The position numbers were made by a program, and so were the translations under genes. Positions 15,737-23,958 of a stretch of DNA of 28,585 nt are shown here, one piece after another (position 1 is the first letter of the stretch; every line of letters starts with the position of its first letter). The notes beneath the pieces are model-generated. The model searched no databases. It was given only the letters and a program-made list of their open reading frames with translations, and was not told the origin of the DNA. The DNA comes from CAYXFZ01 sp964464385. Lineage in GTDB: Bacteria; Planctomycetota; UBA1135. Location: contig CAYXFZ010000022.1 of assembly GCA_964464385.1 (NCBI GenBank), forward strand, positions 1-28,585. Direction: 5' to 3'.

Positions 15737-18001
15737 ATGCCCCAAGGCCAAGGTTTGTTTGACGAGATGGATGCCGCCTCCTCTGGCGCAGAGGAATCTG
15801 TCCCGGTTTCCGCCGTGGGTCCATTTGCCCACGTGGCCCTAGATTTGCCGCTGCGGCGTGAGTTTTCCTATCGCATTCCGCAGGCCTTGGTGGATCAGGA
15901 TTGGGTCGGCTGTCGGGTCCAAGTGCCCTTTGCCTCGCGGCGCCTGTTCGGCGTCGTCGTCGGCGTCGAGGAGCACCCCCCCAAGGGTGTGCCCGTTTCC
16001 CGCTTGAAGGCCATTGGCCGGGTCCTGGATCGCGAGCCCTTGTTGCCTCTCCCCATGCTGCGCTTGGCCAAACATATGGCTGACCAGTCCTTTTGCGCTT
16101 GGGGCCAGGCGCTGGCGGCCATGTTGCCCGCTGCTCTACGCAAGGATCGGCCGCGCCGCAGTGTGGCCACGGTGGAAATGGCGCGCACTCCCACCGATGA
16201 AGAGTTGGAAGAACTCGCCAAGCGTTTCCCCAAACAAGAAAAGGCGTTGGCTTGGTTGCAGCGCGCTGGCGGCCCGGTGGAAGTACGCAATTTCTTGGGT
16301 CGCACCGGGCTCTCGAAATCTCCCCTAGATTCCCTGGCCAAGAAGGGCTGGGTACGCTTCGCCCGCCGCCGCGAGTTCTTCGATCCCTTTGCCGAAAGCG
16401 AAGCCGTGCCGGATGTGCCTCCCACCTTGACCCAGCCTCAAGAAACGGCCATCACGGCCATTCGTGGCGCCATTGACGAGGCTCGGCACGCCGATTTCTT
16501 GCTCTATGGCATCACCGGCTCGGGCAAGACCGAGGTTTACTTGCGCGCCTTGGAGCGTTGTTTGGAATTGGGCAAGGGGGCCATCATTTTGGTGCCGGAA
16601 ATTGCCCTGACCCCGCAAACCGTGGCGCGCTTTCGTGCCCGTTGCTCTGAGATCGCGGTTTTGCACAGTGGATTGACCGATGCCGAGCGCCACGACCAAT
16701 GGCAGTCCCTGCGCTCGGGGCGTTTGCGCGTTGTGGTGGGGGCACGTTCCGCCTTGTTCGCACCCGTTCCCAATCTAGGTTTGATCGTCGTGGACGAAGA
16801 ACACGAAACGTCGTTCCGCCAAGAAAATGTGCCGCGCTATCACGCGCCGTCCATTGCCCGCGAGCGTGCCCACATTGAAGAAGCCGTCTGCATTTTGGGT
16901 TCCGCGACGCCGTCCTTGGAACTCTGGCACCAGGCGCAAGAGGGAAAGTTGGAATTGCTCTCCCTTCCCGAGCGCGTCGCCGGCGGCAGTCTGCCCCCGG
17001 TGGAGGTGGTGGACATGTGCGTTGAAAAGCCTCCAACAGGCCAATGGCTGGTGGTGGCCGAGCCCCTGCGCCGGGCCTTGGAGCAATGCTTGAAGCGCAA
17101 GGAGCGCGCCATTTTATTTTTGAACCGCCGCGGTTTTGCGCCAGCTTGGCATTGCCGTGCTTGTGGCTCCACCGTGAAGTGTCCGACTTGCGATGTCGCC
17201 GTGGTCTATCACCGTTGGCGCAAGCGGGCCATGTGCCACTCTTGTTTGTCGGAGCATCCCACGCCGACCTCCTGCAAGGACTGCAGGAGTGCGGTTTCCC
17301 TGGTGGGGGTGGGTACCGAGCGCGCCGAAGATTCCTTGCAGAGACTTTTTCCCAGCGCCCGCATTGCTCGCATGGATCGCGACACCATGGTGCGCCGCGA
17401 GTCCTACGAGAAACTGCTTGCCGCCTTTGGACAGGGCGAATACGATTTTTTGTTGGGCACGCAAATGGTTGCCAAGGGTCTGGATTTTCCCGAGGTGACC
17501 GTAGTCGGGGTTTTGGATGCCGACACCGCCTTGCACCAACCCGACTTCCGCGCCTCCGAGCGCTGTTTTGATTTGTTGGCCCAGGTGTCGGGCCGCGCCG
17601 GCCGCTCCAGTCGTGGCGGGCAGGTCGTGGTGCAGACTTGGTTGCCAGAACACTTCGCCATCCAGCACGCTTCCCGCCACGATTTCCAATCCTTCGCCAA
17701 AGAAGAATTGCGCGAACGAAAAGCGTTTCAATACCCACCCTTTGGCCGTCTGGTGCGGGTCTTGATCGAGGACGAAGAAGCTTCCCGTGCCGACAAGCGT
17801 GCCGATGCTGTCGCCGATCAGTTGCGCGCCGTAGAGGCGCCCGGCGTCACCATTCTGGGTCCGGCGCCACCGCCCATTGAGCGCATCCGGAAGCGTTGGC
17901 GGCGACAAATCCTGATCAAGTCTCCCGACAACAAAACTCTGCGTCCCCTGCTGCCTCTGCTCTTCACGCTCTCCGAAAAGTTGGCATTGCGCGCGGATTA
18001 G
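15737..18001 (+). CDS. priA: Primosomal protein N' (replication restart helicase PriA)
   Basis: PriA recognises stalled forks and D-loops and reloads the replisome. The 754-residue protein has an N-terminal 3' DNA-binding domain (about 29-130), a short winged-helix region, and a superfamily 2 helicase core with Walker A GITGSGKT (258-265) and Walker B DEEH (353-356). Two helicase motifs, GSATPS and later GTQMVAKG and QVSGRAGR, are intact. An eight-cysteine zinc-binding insertion is present: CRACG, CPTCD, CHSC and CKDC (about residues 475-520). Length matches family members. The first 28 residues (GLFDEMDAASSGAEES...) are an acidic extension before the usual start, so translation could also begin slightly later. 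The TAGGAT box favours the ATG used here. Confidence 0.97.
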   Translation: MPQGQGLFDEMDAASSGAEESVPVSAVGPFAHVALDLPLRREFSYRIPQALVDQDWVGCRVQVPFASRRLFGVVVGVEEHPPKGVPVSRLKAIGRVLDREPLLPLPMLRLAKHMADQSFCAWGQALAAMLPAALRKDRPRRSVATVEMARTPTDEELEELAKRFPKQEKALAWLQRAGGPVEVRNFLGRTGLSKSPLDSLAKKGWVRFARRREFFDPFAESEAVPDVPPTLTQPQETAITAIRGAIDEARHADFLLYGITGSGKTEVYLRALERCLELGKGAIILVPEIALTPQTVARFRARCSEIAVLHSGLTDAERHDQWQSLRSGRLRVVVGARSALFAPVPNLGLIVVDEEHETSFRQENVPRYHAPSIARERAHIEEAVCILGSATPSLELWHQAQEGKLELLSLPERVAGGSLPPVEVVDMCVEKPPTGQWLVVAEPLRRALEQCLKRKERAILFLNRRGFAPAWHCRACGSTVKCPTCDVAVVYHRWRKRAMCHSCLSEHPTPTSCKDCRSAVSLVGVGTERAEDSLQRLFPSARIARMDRDTMVRRESYEKLLAAFGQGEYDFLLGTQMVAKGLDFPEVTVVGVLDADTALHQPDFRASERCFDLLAQVSGRAGRSSRGGQVVVQTWLPEHFAIQHASRHDFQSFAKEELRERKAFQYPPFGRLVRVLIEDEEASRADKRADAVADQLRAVEAPGVTILGPAPPPIERIRKRWRRQILIKSPDNKTLRPLLPLLFTLSEKLALRAD

Positions 18002-18013
18002 GCGCGGCCCCAA

Positions 18014-18793
18014 CTACTGAATCGTCGCAGCAAGGCCGTTGGAGAGGCGGAAGCGGGGGGTGCCGGGGGGCGGCGGAGCGCTCAGGATTTCTACCGCTTG
18101 CATCCAGATGGGCGTGCCCAAAGGAACCCTAGGAGGAACGGGCTGATTTAGGGTCACTTCTCCGAAGGTGTTCACCAGGGCCAAGGGGGCGCGCAAGATC
18201 GGCGGCGAGAGAGCCAGGGTGAACCCGAAGGGGGTCGAAGTGGGCCCCGGGCCGACGAGGGAATAAGCCAGGATCATGAATTCTCCTGGGGCGGCATGAG
18301 ATATTTTTGCCGTAGCGAGAAGTCCGGGAGAAAGGTTAGCCACCGAGATCTGGATGGGCACCTTGGCCAAGACCTTCTTACTCATGCCATACCAAGACCC
18401 CAAGGAGACTATGAAGTTGTCGAGGTTGTCGTGGGCAAGAAATCCAGGCGGCGGGGTGCCGTCGTGCCGTTCCAAAAAATAATGCCGGGTGGAACTCCAC
18501 CAACGGGATCCAGTGCGCATGCACATTGCTGAATCTTGGTAATTCGGAAGGCCGATGGCATCGCAAAACTGAGCGGCTGTGCCGGTGAAGTTGGCGACGA
18601 TGTCATCCCAATCGGCAAGGACGGCTCCGGCGCCAAACTCGGCAATTACCAAAGCGTCCAAGTTGTCGGTTTCGGTATAGGCATTCTCCGTCAAGGCGTA
18701 GCGATAGCTTTGACTTTGAGAAACCGCCGACGAAGTCAGCAGAACGAAAACTAGCAAACTCGCGGCACAAAGAGGGGATTCCAGTCTAAACAT
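18014..18793 (-). CDS. Secreted protein of unknown function with a planctomycete-style C-terminal domain
   Basis: This 259-residue precursor has a signal peptide (about 1-25, cleavage near AVSQ). The mature N-terminal part (about 30-160) has no known motif; it is rich in Asp, Asn and aromatic residues, has two Cys (near CDAIGL and MCMRTG), and contains WWSSTRHYFLERHDG. The last 90 residues form a beta-rich domain, including FMILAYSLVGPG, FGEVTLNQPVPP and PIWMQAVEI, ending in FRLSNGLAATIQ. This end resembles that of the matrixin at 7607-8905 and the remnant at 6390-6752. The start was placed at the ATG before the signal peptide. It follows the symporter gene by 13 bases. TAAACT, ten bases ahead of the ATG, may be a separate promoter, but it includes the symporter stop codon. 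Its 3' end lies 12 bases from that of priA. Confidence 0.75.
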   Translation of the reverse strand: MFRLESPLCAASLLVFVLLTSSAVSQSQSYRYALTENAYTETDNLDALVIAEFGAGAVLADWDDIVANFTGTAAQFCDAIGLPNYQDSAMCMRTGSRWWSSTRHYFLERHDGTPPPGFLAHDNLDNFIVSLGSWYGMSKKVLAKVPIQISVANLSPGLLATAKISHAAPGEFMILAYSLVGPGPTSTPFGFTLALSPPILRAPLALVNTFGEVTLNQPVPPRVPLGTPIWMQAVEILSAPPPPGTPRFRLSNGLAATIQ

Positions 18794-18806
18794 GGCAAGC
18801 ACCAGT

Positions 18807-20627
18807 TTACACCGTACGTGGCCAGGCCCAGCGGAGGAGGGTGGCGCCGATTGCGGCGCAGAGACCAAATGGGAGAGGGTCCTGGCCCAGGATCCAGGCG
18901 CCGAGGCCAAGCATGAGGCCGAAGATGAGGCCCATGCCGCCCAGCCATCCCGCCAAGAGGGTAGCCACGGGTGCAGATGGTGCGCCAGAGGGGCGAATGC
19001 CTTGCCACCAGCCCCAGGGCCGGACCGTGGCCCAAAATTTCTGCAGGTGTTCTTTGCCCACGGGCTGAGTCAGCAAGGTGGCGGCCAAGAGAATGGGCAA
19101 GGACACCGCGGCAATGAGGAGAAAGCGACCAGAAAAATCCCAAGGAGTACCAGCGATCCAAGCATTGAAGGGCGCCGCCGGCCACCAAGCGTCAGGGACC
19201 ACTTGCATGCCAAGGGCCAAGATAGTGCTGGTAATCAACCCGGAAATTTCGGTCCAAGCATTGGCCCGCCACCAAAGCCAACGCAAGAAGAGGGCCGGGC
19301 CCAGGCCGGCAACCAAAGTCAGGGAAAAGGTAAAGAGATCTTTGATGGAGTCGGCCACCAAGGCCAGAGAGGCGGCCAGCACGCCAACCAAAACTTCTAC
19401 CAAGCGGCCGACACGAACATAGTGGCGCGGCGCGGCCGTCTTGTTCCAAAAGCGGCGATAGACATCATTGACGGCATAGGCGGAAGCGGAATTGAAATGC
19501 GTATCCAAGGTGGACATAAATGCGGCCAAGAAACTGGCGCACAACAAACCAAACACGCCTGGCCCCAACAACTGCCGCATCAAGACTGGATACGAGGCCT
19601 CGTGATCCACGACTCCGTTGCGCATCAACTCGGCATCCGGCAAAAGAATCAGGGAAGCGAGGCCGACCAAGATCCACGGCCAAGGCCGCAAACAATAATG
19701 CGCGATGTGAAACCAGAGGGCGCCGCCACGAGCGTGGGCTTCATCTTTACTGGACAGGAAACGTTGCACCGCTTGGCCGGAGCCATCGGCGTTCTTGTTC
19801 AGCCAGCCGACCAAGGTGATGGTGACGAAAAAGGCGGTGAAACTCTGCGTCCAAAAACTAGCCGAGGTCCATCCACCTGGGCCGGGCGCCGGCACCAAAG
19901 TCAACTTTTCGCCGTGCGTTTCCGCCAAGCGGCCCATCATGGCCCGCAAGTTCTCCGAAAATCCGGAGCCCGGGCCGATGACCTCGGCGCCGGCCGCTTG
20001 CACGGCGGCGAAGGCCAAGAGCAGAGCGCCGGCCAAGGCCAAGACAAATTGAAACAAGTCGGTCAGGACCACTCCCCAAAGTCCGGCCATTACCGAATAA
20101 CTCAGGGCAAGGGTGACGGCACCGCCGACGATCCAAAGATCGGCACTGCCGTCGTCCAAACCCAAGACTGCACCCACCACCTTGCGCATGGCCAACAAGA
20201 CCCAAACTAAAACGATCGTGTTGGTGATCAGAGCGTGGTAAGCGCCGTAAAAACCGCGCAACGCTTTGGCTTGTGGTCCGTCGTAGCGCAGTTCGGCAAA
20301 CTCGGCATTGGTGGTGATGGGCAAGCGCCGCCACCAAGCCGCCAACACCACGAACCACAGGGCGCCACCGATGACGAAGGACCACCACAACCAGTTGCCG
20401 GCAATGCCGTCGGTGCGCACCAAGCCGGCCACGAACAAGGGCGTGTCGGCGGCAAAGGAAGTGGCCACGAGGCTGGTGCCAGAAACCCACCAGGGCAGGG
20501 TTCGGCCGGCTAGATAAAAATCGTCGGTAGACCGGCCGGCACGACGTGACATCCATGCGCCGACCGACAAGGCCAACACTAAATAGCCCAGGATGGCCAG
20601 CCAGTCGAGAGGGTGGAGGGCGCTCAC
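18807..20627 (-). CDS. Sodium:solute symporter (SSF family), substrate unknown
   Basis: This 606-residue inner-membrane protein has about 13-15 hydrophobic helices. Signature segments are the N-terminal LSVGAWMSRRAGRSTDDFYLAGRTLPWW, the unwound first repeat helix SLVATSFAADTPLFVAGLV, the QAVQRFLSSKD loop, and the sodium-site helix FLAAFMSTLDTHFNSASAYAVNDVY. These are all standard for SSF transporters that couple sodium entry to uptake of sugars, amino acids or other solutes. It starts at a GTG 12 bases after the GH3 glycosidase stop codon with GGGGG ahead, so they form an operon. The pairing with an intracellular glycosidase suggests an amino-sugar or muropeptide-type oligosaccharide as cargo. 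That is inference, since SSF sequence alone does not tell the substrate. Confidence 0.93.
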   Translation of the reverse strand: MSALHPLDWLAILGYLVLALSVGAWMSRRAGRSTDDFYLAGRTLPWWVSGTSLVATSFAADTPLFVAGLVRTDGIAGNWLWWSFVIGGALWFVVLAAWWRRLPITTNAEFAELRYDGPQAKALRGFYGAYHALITNTIVLVWVLLAMRKVVGAVLGLDDGSADLWIVGGAVTLALSYSVMAGLWGVVLTDLFQFVLALAGALLLAFAAVQAAGAEVIGPGSGFSENLRAMMGRLAETHGEKLTLVPAPGPGGWTSASFWTQSFTAFFVTITLVGWLNKNADGSGQAVQRFLSSKDEAHARGGALWFHIAHYCLRPWPWILVGLASLILLPDAELMRNGVVDHEASYPVLMRQLLGPGVFGLLCASFLAAFMSTLDTHFNSASAYAVNDVYRRFWNKTAAPRHYVRVGRLVEVLVGVLAASLALVADSIKDLFTFSLTLVAGLGPALFLRWLWWRANAWTEISGLITSTILALGMQVVPDAWWPAAPFNAWIAGTPWDFSGRFLLIAAVSLPILLAATLLTQPVGKEHLQKFWATVRPWGWWQGIRPSGAPSAPVATLLAGWLGGMGLIFGLMLGLGAWILGQDPLPFGLCAAIGATLLRWAWPRTV

Positions 20628-20639
20628 GCCCCCAAAACT

Positions 20640-22028
20640 CTAGGCTTCCGAGGCGGCTTCTTCGTCCTCGGTGGCGAAGAGCAGGGCCAACAAGGCAGGG
20701 GAGAGGCCGGGGATGTGCAGGCCCTTGGAGCTGGCGGGAGCAACATCGGTCGCCTCGGGGCCGCCGGCGGTATAGACCACAGGGTGTTCATGCACCAGGG
20801 CGTCAAGCCATTTACCGGGAAGGTTGGGGAGGCCGCGCCCCTCGCGGGCGCCACATAGAACCAGGACGGCCTCGGGCATGGGGTCTGGCGGGCTGGAATC
20901 TGCGGGTAGGACCGGGATGCCCCACTCTTCCAAGAATGAAACCGCGTCGGGAGTGCTGGCCAAGTCCAGAGCGATCCCGGGGCGGGGTGGTTTGCGGCCG
21001 GGACTGCCGCCATGAAGCGGGCGCATCAAGCGTTTCGTCGAAGCACCCAAGACCAGCGGGCGGGGGGCAGCGACCTCCAGGTCGTCCGTGCTCTGAATGA
21101 GGGCCTCCAGGCGGCGGGTGGATTCGGCGACACGCTCGGGATCCAAATCCCCGCGCTCGACTGCGGCCCGCAGGGTCGTGGCCAGGACGACCGGATCTTC
21201 CGGGTCCAACAAAATGTCCACACCAGCATTCAAACAATCCACCGCCATTTCTTCGGGGGGGCCGTCGCCGAAGCCGGACATGTTCAAGGAGTCGCTGATG
21301 ACCACACCGTCGAAGCCAATGTCCTTGCGCAGGATGTCCATCATCACAGGGGAGCGCGAAGCCGGACGCATTTCTTCGTCCAGCATTGGGTATTCGACAT
21401 GGCCGACCATGATTGTGGGGAGTTTCTGGGCCAGCGCGCGGAAGGGTTTGAGGTGAGGTTCGGGATCGTCGAAGGAAATCGCGTGTTCGACGTGACTGTC
21501 TTGCGCACACCCCCCATGACCCGGGAAATGTTTGCCGCAGGGGATCCCGCCGGCATCCATGGCCCCCTTGGCCCATGCGCCGGCACATTCCAGAACGCGT
21601 TGCAGATCACCGCCAAAGGCGCGGTTGGAAATGATGGGGGAGCACACTCCATCCGTCATGTGAAGATCCAAAACCGGGGCGAGCAACCAGCGCACTCCGG
21701 CCTGGGCGGCCTCGGCGGCGGTGCGATGGCCAGCGTCATAGCAGGCCTCGGGACCCAAGAGCCCAAGAGCCCAGGCATCGGGCAATGGGGTCAGGCCATC
21801 GAATTGTTGCCCGGCGCCGCGCTCCAAATCAGCGGCAAACAAGAGGGAGTGCCCGGCCTGATCCTCCAGTGTTTCTTTCATCCAAGTGACGTCCTCGGCA
21901 TCGCCACCAAAAATCAAGAACACGCGCGGGTCGAACTCGCGCAGGAAACGAAGCCCTTCCGCCAGGCCCTCTCCTTTGTCGAGCCGCAGGGTCGGGGCGA
22001 CCAACCAGTCCGTGGGTGCGTGGGTCAC
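20640..22028 (-). CDS. Glycoside hydrolase family 3 enzyme, NagZ-like (beta-N-acetylhexosaminidase type)
   Basis: This 462-residue protein has no signal peptide and is probably cytoplasmic, like NagZ, which removes N-acetylglucosamine from cell-wall fragments. The TIM-barrel domain (about 1-330) has the NagZ-type loop KHFPGHGGCAQDSH (166-179), with the Asp-His pair D177/H179 that serves as acid/base in this subgroup. The catalytic nucleophile is D246 in VVISDSLNMSG. The protein is about 110 residues longer than typical NagZ (about 340): a C-terminal alpha/beta region (about 345-450, with VLVLCGAREGRG) resembles the second domain of larger GH3 enzymes. It starts at a GTG with TAAAAT exactly six bases upstream. 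The symporter gene follows. Substrate is inferred from motif only. Confidence 0.9.
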   Translation of the reverse strand: MTHAPTDWLVAPTLRLDKGEGLAEGLRFLREFDPRVFLIFGGDAEDVTWMKETLEDQAGHSLLFAADLERGAGQQFDGLTPLPDAWALGLLGPEACYDAGHRTAAEAAQAGVRWLLAPVLDLHMTDGVCSPIISNRAFGGDLQRVLECAGAWAKGAMDAGGIPCGKHFPGHGGCAQDSHVEHAISFDDPEPHLKPFRALAQKLPTIMVGHVEYPMLDEEMRPASRSPVMMDILRKDIGFDGVVISDSLNMSGFGDGPPEEMAVDCLNAGVDILLDPEDPVVLATTLRAAVERGDLDPERVAESTRRLEALIQSTDDLEVAAPRPLVLGASTKRLMRPLHGGSPGRKPPRPGIALDLASTPDAVSFLEEWGIPVLPADSSPPDPMPEAVLVLCGAREGRGLPNLPGKWLDALVHEHPVVYTAGGPEATDVAPASSKGLHIPGLSPALLALLFATEDEEAASEA

Positions 22029-22090
22029 ACTTGGATTTTAGCTTTGCCGTGAAAACGCGAGCAGAGCCAAGATGGCTAGAATTCTCAGTC
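22029..22090. promoter_or_regulatory. Divergent promoter region between the GH3 glycosidase and the asparaginase-type gene
   Basis: On the minus strand TAAAAT (22035-22040) lies six bases before the GTG of the GH3 gene. On the plus strand TAGAAT (22077-22082) lies eight bases before the TTG proposed as the asparaginase start. Both fit leaderless or near-leaderless transcripts. This supports those two starts over longer alternatives that would make the genes overlap. Confidence 0.5.
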
Positions 22091-22987
22091 TTGTCCGTTC
22101 CTGAACCCCTCCTCTTGGTGCACGGCGGGGCGGGTGACATCCCCGAGGAGTCCCGTCCCCGTCACCGCGAAGGCTGTCTGACCGCGGCCCGCGCTGGTGG
22201 TGCCGTGCTGGCCGAGGGCGGCACGGCAGTGGATGCGGTTTGCACCGCTGTCGAAGTGCTGGAGAACGACTCCGTGTTCAATGCGGGCACGGGCTGTGCA
22301 CTCACCCAGGAAGGCAAGGTTGCCCTGGATGCCGCGGTCATGTGTGGCGCCACTCAGCGCTTGGGCGGCCTGGCGGTCTTGCGTGCCTTTCGCAATCCGG
22401 TGCGCATTGCTGCGGCCATGCTGGATCCAGAGATTGTCTTGCTGGCCGGCCCGCATGCCGATGCCTGGGCTGAAGCGCAAGGTTTCGAGCCCTTGGAAGA
22501 TTCCGAGTTGATCGTGCCCCGCTCGCAAGCGGCTTATGAAAAAGTGGTGCGCGAGGGCGGCGCAAGCAATTGGGCGGGCGGCACGGTGGGCGCGGTGGCG
22601 CGGGATGTGCAAGGGCGTTTGGCCGCTGCAACCAGCACCGGCGGCACCATGGGCAAGCCTCCTGGCCGCATCGGCGATTCGCCCTTGGCCGGAAGTGGCA
22701 CTTGGGCCGATGGTGGCGCTGCCGTTTCTTGCACCGGAGAGGGTGAAGCTTTCATTCGCTCTGCCTTTGCGGTGCGCTTGGCCGATGCGGTCGAGCAGAA
22801 CCCGACTGGTTCCGATGAGGAATGGCTTGCCGTCTTGGCTCGCCGACTCAAGGCCATGAATGCCAAAGTGGGCGGCACCGGGGGCGTCATTTTGCTTACC
22901 GCCATCAGTGGACCGATTGCGGCGACGATAACGAACACCATGTCGCACGCTTGGTGGACGCCCTCGGGCGAGGGATCCGACGACTGA
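22091..22987 (+). CDS. Isoaspartyl peptidase / L-asparaginase (plant-type, Ntn hydrolase)
   Basis: This 298-residue precursor, counted from the TTG at 22091, begins MSVPEPLLLVHGGAGDIPEE, with the family's HGGAG motif. The autocatalytic nucleophile is T165 in NWAGGTVGAVARD; cleavage before it would give alpha and beta chains of about 164 and 134 residues. TSTGG (181-185) and GRIGDSPLAGSGTWA (192-206) line the active site. The enzyme hydrolyses isoaspartyl dipeptides and asparagine. The frame is open further upstream (GTG at 22049 or earlier), but those starts give odd N-termini that run into the divergent GH3 gene. No ribosome site is present; the TAGAAT box supports a leaderless TTG start. 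Its 3' end faces the ROK kinase. Confidence 0.93.
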   Translation: MSVPEPLLLVHGGAGDIPEESRPRHREGCLTAARAGGAVLAEGGTAVDAVCTAVEVLENDSVFNAGTGCALTQEGKVALDAAVMCGATQRLGGLAVLRAFRNPVRIAAAMLDPEIVLLAGPHADAWAEAQGFEPLEDSELIVPRSQAAYEKVVREGGASNWAGGTVGAVARDVQGRLAAATSTGGTMGKPPGRIGDSPLAGSGTWADGGAAVSCTGEGEAFIRSAFAVRLADAVEQNPTGSDEEWLAVLARRLKAMNAKVGGTGGVILLTAISGPIAATITNTMSHAWWTPSGEGSDD

Positions 22988-23021
22988 TGGTTTCGTTGGT
23001 GAGCCGAAGAGCCGAACTCCC

Positions 23022-23930
23022 TTAAGGGTCGGCGAAATCCGCTACGGTCAGGGCGGCGCCCATCCAGCCCGCTTGGTTTCCGAGGGTGGCGGCAAGAATG
23101 GAAAAGTCATTGGCATCCCGGCCAAAGGCGCGGGCTGCCAAGACTCGCAGTGCCGGGTCGTGCAAGAGGTCCAGAGTTGGGGCGCCACCCCCCCCCACAA
23201 GAAAGTGCCGCACGTCCAAGAGCAGGGCGACTTGCGCGAGCGCTTCACCGATGGCGTTGCCAGCATTGCGCAAAATGGCCCGCGCGTTCTTGTCGCCGCC
23301 ACGGGCGGCCTTGGCCAATTCTTCCAAGTTGGCTACGCCAACGCCTTGCTCGCTGGCGAGACGCACCATGGCCCCGGCAGAGGCGATGGCCTCCAAGCAA
23401 CCTCGCGCGCCACAGCGACAGAGGTGTTCATGATTCACCGAGATGTGGCCAAACTCGCCGGCGAGGCCTCCGGGCCCGCGCCAAACTTGGCCATCCAGAA
23501 TCAAGCCACCACCGATGCCCGTGCCCAAAGTGAACATCAAAAAATGATCGGCCCCGTCACCAAAGCGAGCCTCACCAAGAGCGGCCGCGGTGCCATCATT
23601 TTCCAAAATGACTTCGCAATCCAGGAGTTTTGTCAATGCTTCTTGCAAGGGCTGGTCTTCCAAGAACGGTAAGTTGGGGGCATCCAGGACGCCATTGCGC
23701 TGGGCAGTCAAGACCCCGGGCACGGCTACCCCCACATGGGTTAGGCGGGCAAGCCCAGCCTTTTCTTGCAGATTTTTGGCGGCCTTTGCCAAGGCTTCCG
23801 CGCAGGCATGAAAGTTGTCCGGCGAGGAAGAAGTGGTTTCGTGCGTGGGCTGACCGTCCACCAACACGCCACCTTTGATGGCCGAGCCGCCCAGGTCCAG
23901 GCCGATCAGCACGTTGGCGGGGGAAGTCAT
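23022..23930 (-). CDS. ROK-family sugar kinase
   Basis: This 302-residue cytoplasmic kinase has the N-terminal phosphate-binding motif GLDLGGSAIKGG (10-21), the catalytic base D112 in the LENDGTAAALGE segment, the LGTGIGGGLI nucleotide loop (135-144), and the ROK zinc-type motif GHISVNHEHLCRCGARGCLE (H162, C171, C173, C178). This matches glucokinase or N-acetylglucosamine/N-acetylmannosamine kinase members; there is no DNA-binding domain, so it is not a repressor of the NagC/XylR type. The start was taken at the ATG giving MTSPANVLIGLDLG. It follows the M28 peptidase gene after 28 bases with no obvious ribosome site. Amino-sugar phosphorylation would fit the nearby NagZ-like glycosidase. Confidence 0.93.
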   Translation of the reverse strand: MTSPANVLIGLDLGGSAIKGGVLVDGQPTHETTSSSPDNFHACAEALAKAAKNLQEKAGLARLTHVGVAVPGVLTAQRNGVLDAPNLPFLEDQPLQEALTKLLDCEVILENDGTAAALGEARFGDGADHFLMFTLGTGIGGGLILDGQVWRGPGGLAGEFGHISVNHEHLCRCGARGCLEAIASAGAMVRLASEQGVGVANLEELAKAARGGDKNARAILRNAGNAIGEALAQVALLLDVRHFLVGGGGAPTLDLLHDPALRVLAARAFGRDANDFSILAATLGNQAGWMGAALTVADFADP

Positions 23931-23958
23931 GTCAGGGTGGGTTCGCTGTCTTGAGACG

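Noticed and set aside
18792..20210. Plus-strand open frame (472 residues) opposite the symporter
   Set aside because: Low-complexity Gln/Gly/Lys-rich translation mirrors the hydrophobic codons of a transporter; no gene-like features.
21012..22052. Plus-strand open frame (346 residues) opposite the GH3 gene
   Set aside because: It runs antisense to an intact catalytic domain and has no ribosome site or recognisable motif.
23011..23033. Possible terminator hairpin between the asparaginase and ROK genes
   Set aside because: The stem is short with an asymmetric bulge, includes the ROK stop codon and has no T-tract.
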